Source: Bacillota bacterium (GTDB lineage Bacteria; Bacillota; Clostridia; Oscillospirales; Ruminococcaceae). Taken from it: a stretch of 64,000 nt of DNA. The DNA is taken from positions 1 to 64,000 of the forward strand of contig JAEWXO010000020.1 of NCBI GenBank assembly GCA_023458875.1. The letters run 5' to 3'. The notes under the pieces were generated by a model. That model was not told where the DNA came from, made no database searches, and saw only the letters and a list, made by a program, of their open reading frames with translations. Every line of letters starts with the position of its first letter. Within the stretch, counting starts at the first letter, position 1. Below are positions 28,146 through 37,718 of this stretch, in pieces. The position numbers were made by a program, and so were the translations under genes.

Positions 28146-28174
28146 TTGACAGATAATAATATGTGTAATATAAT
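28146..28174 (+). promoter_or_regulatory. rnjA promoter
   Basis: TTGACA (28146-28151), 17 bp spacer, TATAAT (28169-28174); leader of about 90 nt. Confidence 0.85.
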
Positions 28175-28269
28175 TAGTGTGTATATTTATGTTCGGATAT
28201 CATACATAACTGTTGCTTAAACAAACTATTATCATATCTAACAGAATAAAATAAATAGGAGGTTATTAA

Positions 28270-30090
28270 TTGAACAATTATAATAACAATCGTAAACGTT
28301 ATAGTGATGACAAAGACAAACAGATTTCCAGACAAACTCACAGTCCCATTGCAAAATCCGATTCTGATTCCGTTGTTGTTTCTTCAAGTGAATCCGTGAC
28401 ATCATCTAAACAGTCCAAAAAGGAAAGCAGGAAAACTCCTGTAAAAATAATTCCACTGGGCGGACTTAATGAAATCGGAAAAAACATGACAGTATTTGAA
28501 TGTTCAAATGATATTTTTATTGCTGACTGCGGACTCGCATTCCCGGATGCCGAAATGCTTGGTGTTGATATCGTAATTCCTGATTTTACTTACATTGAAC
28601 GTAATCAGGCAAAAATACGCGGCGTTGTTCTTACACACGGACACGAGGATCACATCGGAGGTCTTGCGTATCTTCTTAAAAAAATAAACATTCCTGTCTA
28701 CGGAACAAAGCTTACTCTCGGACTTGTTGAAGGAAAGCTCAAAGAGCACGGATTATACGGAAAAGTAAAATTATGTGAGGTTTCTCCTAAAAAAATAGTA
28801 AAGATGGGCTGCATGGCTGTAGAATTTATATCAGTAAATCATTCTATCCCTGATTCAGTAGGACTTGCCATCCATACACCGGCAGGAATAATCGTTCATA
28901 CAGGTGACTTTAAAGTAGACTACACACCTATTAACGGAAGTCCTATTGATCTTGCCCGTTTCGGTGAGCTTGGCTCAAGAGGAGTTCTTGCACTTATGGC
29001 AGACTCAACAAATGCTGAACGTGCCGGATATACACAAACAGAAAAAAAGGTAGGAAATTCTTTTGACAGCTTATTTGCTACAGCAGAAGGCAAACGTATA
29101 ATAATAGCTACCTTCTCATCAAATATTCACAGAATTCAGCAGATTATCAACTCAGCAGTAAAAACAAACAGAAAAATAGCTGTTTTCGGACGAAGCATGG
29201 TAAACGTAATTGCCACTGCAACAGAGCTTGGCTATCTTACAGCACCAAGCGGTGTAATGATTGACATTGAACTTATGAACAGATATGACAGCAGTCAGAT
29301 AGTTCTCATCACAACAGGCAGTCAGGGTGAACCAATGTCTGCACTCACACGAATGGCAATGAACGATCATAAAAAAGTAAATATAAACTGCAATGATTTC
29401 ATAATCATATCAGCAACTCCTATACCGGGAAATGAAAAATTCGTTACAAGAGTCGTAAATGAGCTTATGAAATCAGGCGCTGAGGTTGTATACGAAGCAA
29501 TGTATGAAGTACACGTTTCCGGACATGCCTGTCAGGAAGAGCTTAAGCTTATGCTTGCACTTACAAAACCACAATTTTTCATACCTGTCCACGGTGAATA
29601 CAAGCACCTGAAAAAACACGCTCAGCTTGCCCTCGAAATGGGAATACCACAGAAAAACATTATCATCGGAGAAATAGGCAATGTTATCGAAACAGACGGC
29701 GTCGACATGCGTATAGTTTCAAAGGTTCCTTCAGGACGTGTGCTCGTTGACGGTCTTGGCGTCGGAGACGTAGGCTCCATAGTACTCAGAGACAGAAAGC
29801 ATCTTGCTCAGGACGGACTTATAATCGTAGTTATTGCCATTGACAAATGTTCAAACACCATTGCATCGGGACCCGATATAATTTCAAGAGGATTTGTTTA
29901 TGTAAGAGAATCCGAGGAGCTTATTGATGAATCAAAACAGATTTTAAATAAAACACTCCAGAACTGTACTATCCACGATCTCAGAGAATGGAACTCCCTT
30001 AAAACAAAGCTTAAGGATGCACTTTCAGAATATATTTACAGCAAAACAAAAAGAAGCCCTATGATACTTCCTATAATAATGGAAATATAA
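28270..30090 (+). CDS. rnjA: Ribonuclease J
   Basis: 606 residues from a TTG codon preceded by AGGAGGTT. After a 55-residue polar, probably disordered extension (Asn, Ser, Lys rich) comes the metallo-beta-lactamase core with HGHEDH (123-128), the beta-CASP domain (SGHACQEELKL, VHGEYKHL) and the C-terminal dimerisation region. It is the main 5'-3' exoribonuclease and endoribonuclease of Firmicutes, acting in mRNA decay and rRNA maturation. The N-terminal extension is longer than in Bacillus RNase J1. Confidence 0.97.
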   Translation: MNNYNNNRKRYSDDKDKQISRQTHSPIAKSDSDSVVVSSSESVTSSKQSKKESRKTPVKIIPLGGLNEIGKNMTVFECSNDIFIADCGLAFPDAEMLGVDIVIPDFTYIERNQAKIRGVVLTHGHEDHIGGLAYLLKKINIPVYGTKLTLGLVEGKLKEHGLYGKVKLCEVSPKKIVKMGCMAVEFISVNHSIPDSVGLAIHTPAGIIVHTGDFKVDYTPINGSPIDLARFGELGSRGVLALMADSTNAERAGYTQTEKKVGNSFDSLFATAEGKRIIIATFSSNIHRIQQIINSAVKTNRKIAVFGRSMVNVIATATELGYLTAPSGVMIDIELMNRYDSSQIVLITTGSQGEPMSALTRMAMNDHKKVNINCNDFIIISATPIPGNEKFVTRVVNELMKSGAEVVYEAMYEVHVSGHACQEELKLMLALTKPQFFIPVHGEYKHLKKHAQLALEMGIPQKNIIIGEIGNVIETDGVDMRIVSKVPSGRVLVDGLGVGDVGSIVLRDRKHLAQDGLIIVVIAIDKCSNTIASGPDIISRGFVYVRESEELIDESKQILNKTLQNCTIHDLREWNSLKTKLKDALSEYIYSKTKRSPMILPIIMEI

Positions 30091-30103
30091 CAACACAGAG
30101 GAT

Positions 30104-30195
30104 ATCCCCCGCCTCTATAGGCGGGTCCTATTCTTAGAATCTTATTCTGCTTGTTAAAAGCAGAGCTTTGAATCTTTTCCGTCTCCGCGGCGTAG
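30104..30195 (-). mobile_element. Possible IS200/IS605-type end remnant
   Basis: Between rnjA and gdpP. A GC-rich hairpin CCCGCC-TCTATA-GGCGGG (30108-30125) is followed by TTCTTAGAATCTTATTCTGC and a second hairpin TCTGCTT-GTTAA-AAGCAGA (30146-30164). Subterminal hairpins of the CCCGCC-loop-GGCGGG kind, next to a gAATC-rich tract, are typical of IS200/IS605 right ends and their non-autonomous derivatives. No transposase is present; the assignment is inference. Confidence 0.4.
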
Positions 30196-30248
30196 GGCTG
30201 CATATTATTATACAAAATCATTAAAACCATATCATTGCAAAAAGGGGG

Positions 30249-32249
30249 ATGATTACTACGAAAAAAAGAAAACTGACATTTCTTTGTCTTTTGCTTTTTA
30301 TGCTTCTGTCAGTACCGTTTTATTCTGCATTCAGAATTTATAAATACAATGAATATGAATCATATATGTTTATATTCATTACTCTGATACTGATTCTCGT
30401 AGTAATCACTCAGATAGTAAGTGCAAAACAGAATTTATACAGATATTTCAACAGAATAGAACATAATCTTGAACAAACGAAATGCTTTGCTCTTTTCAAT
30501 ACTCCTGACCCTATTGCTATTCTGGATAAGGGAAACAAAATAATATGGTATAACCAATCCTTTTTTGATTATTTATCAAATAAGAATGACGCTTTCGGTA
30601 TAAATATATGTGAAGAACTTAATATTCAGAACAGTCTCCTTGTAACGAAAAGCCAGTTCAATATAGAATACCAGGACATAAAATACAATATAAACTGTGT
30701 GGTAAAATCAAATTATGGTATTGAACTTAAAATTCTTTTCTTCAGGGATGTGACAGACTATCTGAATCTTCTGGAAGAATATAACAGCAAAAAACCTACT
30801 GTTGCACTTATAGCAGTCGACAATTATGACGATATGTTTATAAATGTAAAGGAAAGTGAACGCTCCAGAATCCAGGCGGCTATGGAGAAAATGCTTGATA
30901 AGCTTACAGCTGACACAAACAGCTTTATCAAACGTCTTTCCAAGGACAGATTCATTGTTCTGTTTGAAGAACAGCATCTTAACAAGGTAATGAAGGAACG
31001 TTTTAAAATACTTGACCATGCCCGTTCTATTATTGTAAATGACGGAACATGTGTAACTCTTTCAATCGGTGTAGGCAGATGCAGCAGTTCTCTTTCCGAA
31101 AGTGAAGAATTTGCAAGACAGGCCCTTGACATGGCACTCGGAAGAGGTGGTGATCAGGCAGCTGTAAAAACAGAAAACGGCTTTGAATTCTTTGGCGGAT
31201 TGTCAAAAGGCGTTGAAAAGCATTCACGTATCAAAACACGTATAATCTCAAATGCAATGCAGAAGCTTATTGAAAACTCATCAAATGTTTTTATTATGGG
31301 TCACCGTTTCGGTGATCTTGATTCAATAGGTGCGTCAATCGGGCTTTCTACAGCAATAAACATTACAGGAAAAAAATCATACATAGTTGTTGACCCGAAA
31401 AACAATCTCGCAACTCATCTAATTAACAGAGTCGAAAAACAGCATGATATGTGCACATTTATCAATGAATCAAAAGCACTTGAACTGATTAACCCTAACA
31501 GTCTGCTCATAATAGTTGATACACACAAGGCCTCTATGGTTGAAAGCGCGGCTGTTTACAATCAGATTAAAAATGTCATTGTTGTTGACCATCATAGGAA
31601 AAACATTAACTTTATCGACAATGCAGTTATTTTCTATCATGAGCCTTATGCATCATCTGCCTCAGAAATGATAACTGAAATAATACAATATTTTAAAAAT
31701 CTTAATAAACTTCCTGCCTGCGCAGCTGATGCACTTCTTGCAGGAATAACGCTTGACACAAAGAATTTTGTAATAAAAACAGGTGTACGTACATTTGAAG
31801 CTGCAGCCTATTTAAAGAAAATGGGCGCTGACACTATATCTGTACGCAGTCTGTTTGCAAATACGATAAATCTTTACAAGCTCAAATCAAAAATAGTCTC
31901 ATCAGCTGAGATTTACGGCAATTTTGCAATTGCTGTTGCCGAAAAAAATGATATATCAGGTGATGACCTGCGAATAACTGCTCCTCAGGCATCTGATGAG
32001 CTTTTAGGCATAAGCGATGTCATAGCTTCGTTTGTAATCTATGAGGTAAATAATATTATAAATATATCTGCACGTTCATACGGTACGGTAAATGTTCAGC
32101 TCATTATGGAAAAAATAGACGGAGGCGGACATCAGACAATGGCCGCAGCCCAGCTTTCAGGTATTACAATACCGGAAGCAAGACAGAAGCTCATTGATGC
32201 AATAGAACAGTACCAGAATGAAAACTGCATTGAGCAGAAAATAATATAA
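30249..32249 (+). CDS. gdpP: Cyclic-di-AMP phosphodiesterase GdpP
   Basis: 666 residues. Two N-terminal membrane helices (about 8-30 and 36-54), a PAS-like domain (about 75-160), a degenerate GGDEF domain (about 170-305, ending GRGGDQ), then DHH (GHRFGDLDSIGASIG, IVDTHKA, VVDHHRKN) and DHHA1 (GGGHQTMAAAQL) domains. It hydrolyses c-di-AMP, linking cell-wall stress and potassium balance. The AAGGGGG ribosome site nearly abuts the ATG, an unusually short spacing. The gdpP-rplI-dnaB order is classical. Confidence 0.96.
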   Translation: MITTKKRKLTFLCLLLFMLLSVPFYSAFRIYKYNEYESYMFIFITLILILVVITQIVSAKQNLYRYFNRIEHNLEQTKCFALFNTPDPIAILDKGNKIIWYNQSFFDYLSNKNDAFGINICEELNIQNSLLVTKSQFNIEYQDIKYNINCVVKSNYGIELKILFFRDVTDYLNLLEEYNSKKPTVALIAVDNYDDMFINVKESERSRIQAAMEKMLDKLTADTNSFIKRLSKDRFIVLFEEQHLNKVMKERFKILDHARSIIVNDGTCVTLSIGVGRCSSSLSESEEFARQALDMALGRGGDQAAVKTENGFEFFGGLSKGVEKHSRIKTRIISNAMQKLIENSSNVFIMGHRFGDLDSIGASIGLSTAINITGKKSYIVVDPKNNLATHLINRVEKQHDMCTFINESKALELINPNSLLIIVDTHKASMVESAAVYNQIKNVIVVDHHRKNINFIDNAVIFYHEPYASSASEMITEIIQYFKNLNKLPACAADALLAGITLDTKNFVIKTGVRTFEAAAYLKKMGADTISVRSLFANTINLYKLKSKIVSSAEIYGNFAIAVAEKNDISGDDLRITAPQASDELLGISDVIASFVIYEVNNIINISARSYGTVNVQLIMEKIDGGGHQTMAAAQLSGITIPEARQKLIDAIEQYQNENCIEQKII

Positions 32250-32264
32250 AAGGAGAAAAATAAC

Positions 32265-32714
32265 ATGAAGGTAATTCTTACTCAGGATGTAAAAGGAACG
32301 GGAAAAAAGGGAGAAATCAAAAACGTTTCAGACGGATATGCAAGAAACTTTCTTTTGGCAAAGGGAGTCGCTCTTGAAGCCACACCAAAAAATTTAAGCG
32401 ATCTTGCAGGAAAACAGGCTTCTGAGCAGCATAAAATTGACGTTGAAAAAGAAAATGCCAATAAAATTTCAGAGATAATCAACAATAAGAAAATCACGAT
32501 ATCTGCAAAAGCCGGTGCATCCGGAAAATTATTCGGAGCTATCACAACATCGCATATTGCAGATTATATTCAGGCTCAGTACAAACAGAAAATTGAAAAG
32601 AAAAAAATAAACGTCAAGGGCGAAATCAAGAATTTTGGCACATACGAAGCTGATATCAAGCTGTATGCAGGAATAACGGCAAAAATGGTTATTGACGTTG
32701 TTGAGGAAAAATAA
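32265..32714 (+). CDS. rplI: Ribosomal protein L9
   Basis: 149 residues. The N-terminal domain shows MKVILTQDVKGTGKKGE and VSDGYARNFLLAKGVA; a long helix connects to the C-terminal RNA-binding domain. Ribosome site AAGGAG. It overlaps dnaB by one base, so the two are coupled in translation. Confidence 0.98.
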   Translation: MKVILTQDVKGTGKKGEIKNVSDGYARNFLLAKGVALEATPKNLSDLAGKQASEQHKIDVEKENANKISEIINNKKITISAKAGASGKLFGAITTSHIADYIQAQYKQKIEKKKINVKGEIKNFGTYEADIKLYAGITAKMVIDVVEEK

Positions 32715-34060
32715 TGGCGTTTCAGGATAATTATACACCTGTCACAAATACAGGATTTGAGCTGCCACACAGTATCGAAGCAGAACAGACTGTTCTCGGC
32801 TCTATACTGATTGATGCAAATGTTCTCACAACTGTACTTGAAAAGCTTAAGCCTGAAGCATTTTATAACGAACAGCATCGTGAACTTTTTTCCATAATGA
32901 TCAGAATGTTCAGCAGTGGTTCAAAAGCAGATATTATTACAGTTTTAAATGAAGCACTTTCTGTGAATATATTTGAGTCGGCATCTGAGGGAAGAAATTA
33001 TCTTGCTTCCCTCATGAACAACGTTCCGTCTGTTTCAAATATCGAAGACTACTGTACAATTGTTTCAGAAAAATATTTTGCAAGAAGTCTTGCAATAACT
33101 GCCCAGCAGATTTTAAATGATGTTGCAAGCGGAAGCTATGATGCACAGACACTTCTTGATTCTGCAGAGCAGAAAATATATGATATACGACAGGGAAAGG
33201 ACGTCAAAGGTCTTACTCCTATAAATGACGTTGTATATGAGGCTTATGACAGACTTTCAAAAATAACAGGTCCTGACAAAGATAAATATCTTGGTGCAAA
33301 AACAGGCTTTACGTATCTTGATACTATAACCACAGGCCTTAACAGATCAGACCTTATACTCATAGCAGCCCGTCCTGGTATGGGTAAAACATCCTTTGCC
33401 CTTAATATTGCTTCTAATGTTGCACGTCATACAAAAAAGGACGTAGCTGTATTCTCTCTCGAAATGTCAAAGGAACAGCTTGCCACACGACTTCTTTCAA
33501 CAGAAGCACTTGTCGACAGCAACAAGCTCCGAAGCGGAAGACTTGCCCAGAGTGACTGGATAAGACTTGCCTCAAGCGCCGATGTCCTTTGTCATCTTTC
33601 TCTTTACATAGATGATACGGCAGCTATAACAGTACAGCAGATGAAAGCCAAGCTAAGAAGGGTCAAAAATATAGGACTTGTTGTTATTGACTATCTGCAG
33701 CTGATGACAACGACTCTTAAAACAGACAACCGTGTAGCTATCATCTCTGAAATTACAAGACAGCTGAAAATCATGGCTAAGGAGCTTGATGTCCCTATAA
33801 TCCTTCTTTCACAGCTTTCACGAGGACCTGAGTCAAGAACCGATAAACGTCCTATGCTTTCGGACCTCAGAGAATCAGGATCAATTGAGCAGGATGCGGA
33901 TATTGTTATGTTTCTTTACCGTGATGCATATTACAACAAGGAAAGTACCCAGCCAAATGTCAGTGAATGCATAGTTGCAAAAAACAGACACGGTGAAACA
34001 GGAACAGTAGAAATGATCTGGGACGGACAATTTACCAGATTTGCAAACAAGGAAGGTTAA
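32714..34060 (+). CDS. dnaB: Replicative DNA helicase
   Basis: 448 residues. N-terminal primase-binding domain (about 15-115, starting LPHSIEAEQTVLGSILID), linker helix, and RecA-like helicase core with Walker A AARPGMGKTS, H1a VFSLEMSKEQL, Walker B LVVIDYLQLM and SDLRESGSIEQDAD. Hexameric 5'-3' helicase at the replication fork. No intein or frameshift seen. Confidence 0.98.
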   Translation: MAFQDNYTPVTNTGFELPHSIEAEQTVLGSILIDANVLTTVLEKLKPEAFYNEQHRELFSIMIRMFSSGSKADIITVLNEALSVNIFESASEGRNYLASLMNNVPSVSNIEDYCTIVSEKYFARSLAITAQQILNDVASGSYDAQTLLDSAEQKIYDIRQGKDVKGLTPINDVVYEAYDRLSKITGPDKDKYLGAKTGFTYLDTITTGLNRSDLILIAARPGMGKTSFALNIASNVARHTKKDVAVFSLEMSKEQLATRLLSTEALVDSNKLRSGRLAQSDWIRLASSADVLCHLSLYIDDTAAITVQQMKAKLRRVKNIGLVVIDYLQLMTTTLKTDNRVAIISEITRQLKIMAKELDVPIILLSQLSRGPESRTDKRPMLSDLRESGSIEQDADIVMFLYRDAYYNKESTQPNVSECIVAKNRHGETGTVEMIWDGQFTRFANKEG

Positions 34061-34063
34061 TTT

Positions 34064-35371
34064 ATGCTTTGTCAGATTATTGATACAATTAACAAATACA
34101 ATATGTTAAAAAAGGGAGACAGAGTGGTAGTTGCTCTTTCGGGAGGGGCTGACAGTGTTTCCCTTCTTCTTTCCCTTTCAGAGCTCAGTGACAGACTTGG
34201 AATTACTGTTTCCGCGATACACGTCAATCATTGTCTCAGAGGAGACGAAAGCGACGGAGACGAAGCCTTCTGCGAAGAGCTTTGCAGAAAAAGAGGAATC
34301 AGACTTATAAGTAAACGCTTTGATGTGGCTGGCTATGCCTTAAAAAATAAAATGTCAGTCGAACAGGCAGCACGTAATATCAGGTACAATTTTTTCAAAG
34401 AAAATACTGCCGGTCAGAAGCTTGCAACGGCGCACACTGCAAACGACAATGCCGAAACAGTTATTTTTAATCTTACCAGAGGAACAGGCATAAAAGGAAT
34501 TGCAGGAATCCCTCCTGTCAGGGACAATATAATCAGGCCGCTTATAGAAACCACAAGGCAGCAGGTTGAGGATTATCTTTCAGAGAAAAACCAGGACTTT
34601 GTAACCGACAAATCAAATCTTTCCGATGATTATACAAGGAATAAAATCCGTCACAATGTAATTCCTGTACTTGAAACTATAAATTCATCACTTTTCAGGA
34701 CCATAACAGCGGATTCATATAATTTCAGACTTGACAATTCATATATTGAGGAACAGGCATTAAATGCATTCAACGAGTGTCATACAGAAAAAAACAAACT
34801 GTACTGGTTAAACAAATATCACAAAGCAATACGTCACAGATGCATCTCCATGCTCCTTTCAGCCAATAACATTCAGATAAGCCAGAAAAGAATATCCGAT
34901 ATTGATATTATCTGTACAGAAGGCGGAAAGATAAATCTTCAGAACAATGTTTATATTGTCTGCAAAATGGGTATTATTAGTATAGAAGACATTCAACCGT
35001 CAGAGCATGAAGATTTTTATAAAGAATTAAACCCTGGCGAAAATAAATTCATGAACAAGAACGTCATTGTTTTCATCAGGGATATTTCAGAAAAAACATC
35101 AGGAACAGTAATAGACGCAGATAAGCTTTCAGGCAAGGTATTCTTAAGAAACCGGAGAGCCGGTGATAAAATACAGCTCAGTGGCAATAATTTTACGTCA
35201 TCAGTAAAAAAAATATTCAACAGGAAATTTCCTTTACAGGAACGTGACAGTCTTTGCTTTATAGCTGATGAAGCAGGACCTGTTTTTATAGAAAAAACGG
35301 GCATATCAGAACGTGTAAAAGTAACCCGTGAAACAAAAAGAGTTATGGAAATAACTATACAATGTGAATAA
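34064..35371 (+). CDS. tilS: tRNA(Ile)-lysidine synthase TilS
   Basis: 435 residues. PP-loop ALSGGADSVSLL near residue 25, HVNHCLRGDES, ATAHTANDNAETVI and NLTRGTGIKGIAGIPP. A C-terminal substrate-binding domain (about 350-435, RNRRAGDKIQLSG) is present. Converts C34 of the minor isoleucine tRNA to lysidine so that it reads AUA. Three bp after dnaB and directly upstream of ftsH, the usual tilS-ftsH neighbourhood, here without hpt between them. Confidence 0.96.
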   Translation: MLCQIIDTINKYNMLKKGDRVVVALSGGADSVSLLLSLSELSDRLGITVSAIHVNHCLRGDESDGDEAFCEELCRKRGIRLISKRFDVAGYALKNKMSVEQAARNIRYNFFKENTAGQKLATAHTANDNAETVIFNLTRGTGIKGIAGIPPVRDNIIRPLIETTRQQVEDYLSEKNQDFVTDKSNLSDDYTRNKIRHNVIPVLETINSSLFRTITADSYNFRLDNSYIEEQALNAFNECHTEKNKLYWLNKYHKAIRHRCISMLLSANNIQISQKRISDIDIICTEGGKINLQNNVYIVCKMGIISIEDIQPSEHEDFYKELNPGENKFMNKNVIVFIRDISEKTSGTVIDADKLSGKVFLRNRRAGDKIQLSGNNFTSSVKKIFNRKFPLQERDSLCFIADEAGPVFIEKTGISERVKVTRETKRVMEITIQCE

Positions 35372-35384
35372 ATAATGAAAATGA

Positions 35385-35405
35385 GTGTACTTTCAAAATG
35401 TACAC
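35385..35405. promoter_or_regulatory. Inverted repeat abutting the ftsH promoter
   Basis: GTGTAC (35385-35390) and GTACAC (35400-35405) are separated by 9 bp and end exactly at the -35 box. A candidate operator; it may also be a weak tilS terminator, although no T-run follows. Confidence 0.4.
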
Positions 35406-35434
35406 TTGACTTTATGTTATTTTCACGTTAAAAT
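35406..35434 (+). promoter_or_regulatory. ftsH promoter
   Basis: TTGACT (35406-35411), 17 bp, TAAAAT (35429-35434); leader of about 115 nt. Confidence 0.8.
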
Positions 35435-35557
35435 ATTCTTATGACTTTTTTAAGCATATAGGTTTTTTTATTATTTCTGTTTATTTTAAGATAGCAGGCT
35501 TGGTGCGCCGGCATCTTCTAATTTAAAAACAACAGACAAAAGAATGGAGTGAATATA

Positions 35558-37600
35558 TTGACACCAAAAAAGAATAGAGGGTTACTTACCTATATTTCTA
35601 TAGCAGCTATAATCATATTGGTCCTTGGTTTTGTTCTTCCGGGTCTTAATCAGGGAAATTCTTCACAGAAATATTCGGATATCATGAAATATTTCGATAA
35701 TTACCAGGTATCATCGTATACTTTAAATCTAAAAACAGGTGAGCTTGAATTAACATTACGTGAATCAGATGATAAAATTGAATATACAGTTCCTTATGTA
35801 GGACTTTTCCTTCAGGACACTGATTCGGAAATAAAGGATTACCGTGAAGAATACAATGCTAAGTACGGTGATGAAAAGCCTCTGGAAGTAGAATATATAA
35901 AGGGCTCTGACAATTCATGGATCATTACTGTTATACCTACAGTACTGCTGCTTATAATGGGAGTCGCATTATTCTTTTTTATGATGCGTCAGGCAGGAGG
36001 CGGAGGAAAATATACATCCTTCGGGAAGGCAAATGTTAAAAATTCAGCACAAAGCGGAAAGAAAACAACATTTGACGATGTAGCAGGTGCAGACGAAGAA
36101 AAAGAAGAGCTTAAGGAAATAGTTGATTTTCTTAAAAATCCAAAAAAATATGCCGATATCGGTGCCAGAATACCTAAGGGCGTACTGCTCTTAGGCCCTC
36201 CGGGAACAGGTAAAACACTTCTTGCAAGAGCAGTTGCCGGAGAAGCCGGCTGTCCGTTTTTCCCTATTTCAGGTTCAGACTTTGTTGAAATGTTCGTAGG
36301 TGTGGGTGCATCCAGAGTAAGAGACTTATTTGAACAGGCAAAGAAAAACAGCCCTTCTATTATATTTATAGACGAAATAGATGCTGTAGGACGTCACAGA
36401 GGTGCAGGTCTCGGCGGAGGGCATGACGAAAGAGAACAGACACTGAATCAGCTGCTTGTTGAAATGGACGGTTTTACAGAAAACGAAAGCGTAATAGTTA
36501 TTGCCGCTACAAACAGACGTGATATACTTGATCCCGCACTGTTAAGACCGGGACGTTTTGACAGACAGATCGTTGTCAATTATCCGGATGTAAAGGGACG
36601 TGAGGAAATCCTCAGGGTTCATGCAAAGAATAAACCGCTCGGTCCTGATGTAAACCTTAATGTAATAGCTAAAACAACACAGGGATTTACAGGAGCCGAC
36701 CTTGAAAATCTTCTTAACGAAGCCGCTCTCCTTGCCGCACGTGACAACCGTAAGGCTATCATAGAGGCAGATATTGAGGAGGCAACCCTGAAGGTAATAG
36801 CAGGTCCTGAAAAGAAATCACACATTGTAACAGAACGTGATAAAAAAATTACTGCATATCACGAAGCAGGTCACGCTGTTGCCGGATATTACCTTGAAAC
36901 ACAGGAAAAGGTTCACCAGGTTTCAGTTATCCAGCGTGGAATGGCTGCCGGCCTTACAATAACACGCCCTGAAACCGACGATTTGCATATGTCAAGAAAC
37001 AAGATGCGCGAATCAATCATTATGCTGCTCGGAGGACGTGTTGCCGAAGCTATAGTTCTTGATGATATCTGCACAGGTGCTTCAAACGATATTGAACGTG
37101 CCACAAAGATTGCAAGAAACATGGTAACAAAATACGGATTTTCAGATAAGCTCGGAACTGTTGTCTATGGCAGCGGTGAGGGCGGCGAAGTATTCCTTGG
37201 AAGAGATTACGGTCATACAAGAGATTACAGCGAAAAAATCGCAGCTCAGATTGACGAAGAGGTTCACCTTCTTGTTTCAGAAGGATATAAAAAATGCGAA
37301 GCTATTCTTACAGAAAATATTGACCAGCTTCACACACTTGCAAACTATCTTATCGAACATGAAAAGATTGACGGTGATGACTTCCTTAAGCTCATGAACG
37401 GCGAACTAATTACAGAAAAATCCGATGTTGTTGATATCACAGATATAGATACCGACAAAAAATCCGGCGAAGTTTCCGACTCAGAGGATGATCAGACCGT
37501 ATCAGATACAGAAGACAAAAAGGCAACTTCTGAAAATGACGATGATCTGATTCCTGAAACAGAAACAGATACTACAGACGACAATGCCCCGGAGGACTAA
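35558..37600 (+). CDS. ftsH: Membrane ATP-dependent zinc metalloprotease FtsH
   Basis: About 680 residues from the TTG at 35558, which has GGAG 8 nt upstream; a GTG at 35549 is in frame but overlaps that ribosome site. Two membrane helices (about 10-30 and 123-143) flank an exterior domain. AAA+ module with GPPGTGKT (213-220), IIFIDEIDAVGR and the SRH arginine segment RPGRFDR; zinc site HEAGH and a downstream Glu/Asp. The last 60 residues are a strongly acidic, Asp/Ser/Thr-rich tail. It extracts and degrades membrane and short-lived cytosolic proteins. Confidence 0.97.
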   Translation: MTPKKNRGLLTYISIAAIIILVLGFVLPGLNQGNSSQKYSDIMKYFDNYQVSSYTLNLKTGELELTLRESDDKIEYTVPYVGLFLQDTDSEIKDYREEYNAKYGDEKPLEVEYIKGSDNSWIITVIPTVLLLIMGVALFFFMMRQAGGGGKYTSFGKANVKNSAQSGKKTTFDDVAGADEEKEELKEIVDFLKNPKKYADIGARIPKGVLLLGPPGTGKTLLARAVAGEAGCPFFPISGSDFVEMFVGVGASRVRDLFEQAKKNSPSIIFIDEIDAVGRHRGAGLGGGHDEREQTLNQLLVEMDGFTENESVIVIAATNRRDILDPALLRPGRFDRQIVVNYPDVKGREEILRVHAKNKPLGPDVNLNVIAKTTQGFTGADLENLLNEAALLAARDNRKAIIEADIEEATLKVIAGPEKKSHIVTERDKKITAYHEAGHAVAGYYLETQEKVHQVSVIQRGMAAGLTITRPETDDLHMSRNKMRESIIMLLGGRVAEAIVLDDICTGASNDIERATKIARNMVTKYGFSDKLGTVVYGSGEGGEVFLGRDYGHTRDYSEKIAAQIDEEVHLLVSEGYKKCEAILTENIDQLHTLANYLIEHEKIDGDDFLKLMNGELITEKSDVVDITDIDTDKKSGEVSDSEDDQTVSDTEDKKATSENDDDLIPETETDTTDDNAPED

Positions 37601-37613
37601 TAAATAAACATAA

Positions 37614-37658
37614 ACACGCGAAATACATGGAGTGATGTATTTCGCGTGATTTTTTTCT
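37614..37658 (+). terminator. ftsH terminator
   Basis: CACGCGAAATACAT pairs with ATGTATTTCGCGTG and is followed by ATTTTTTTC. Confidence 0.92.
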
Positions 37659-37659
37659 A

Positions 37660-37688
37660 TTGATTTTTTTTCTTTATTGTGCTAAAAT
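37660..37688 (+). promoter_or_regulatory. Promoter of the ATPase/oxidoreductase operon
   Basis: TTGATT (37660-37665), 17 bp, TAAAAT (37683-37688), about 30 bp before the first gene. It starts directly after the ftsH terminator T-run. Confidence 0.65.
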
Positions 37689-37718
37689 ATATATATCTGC
37701 TTACAACGGAGGTGCAAG

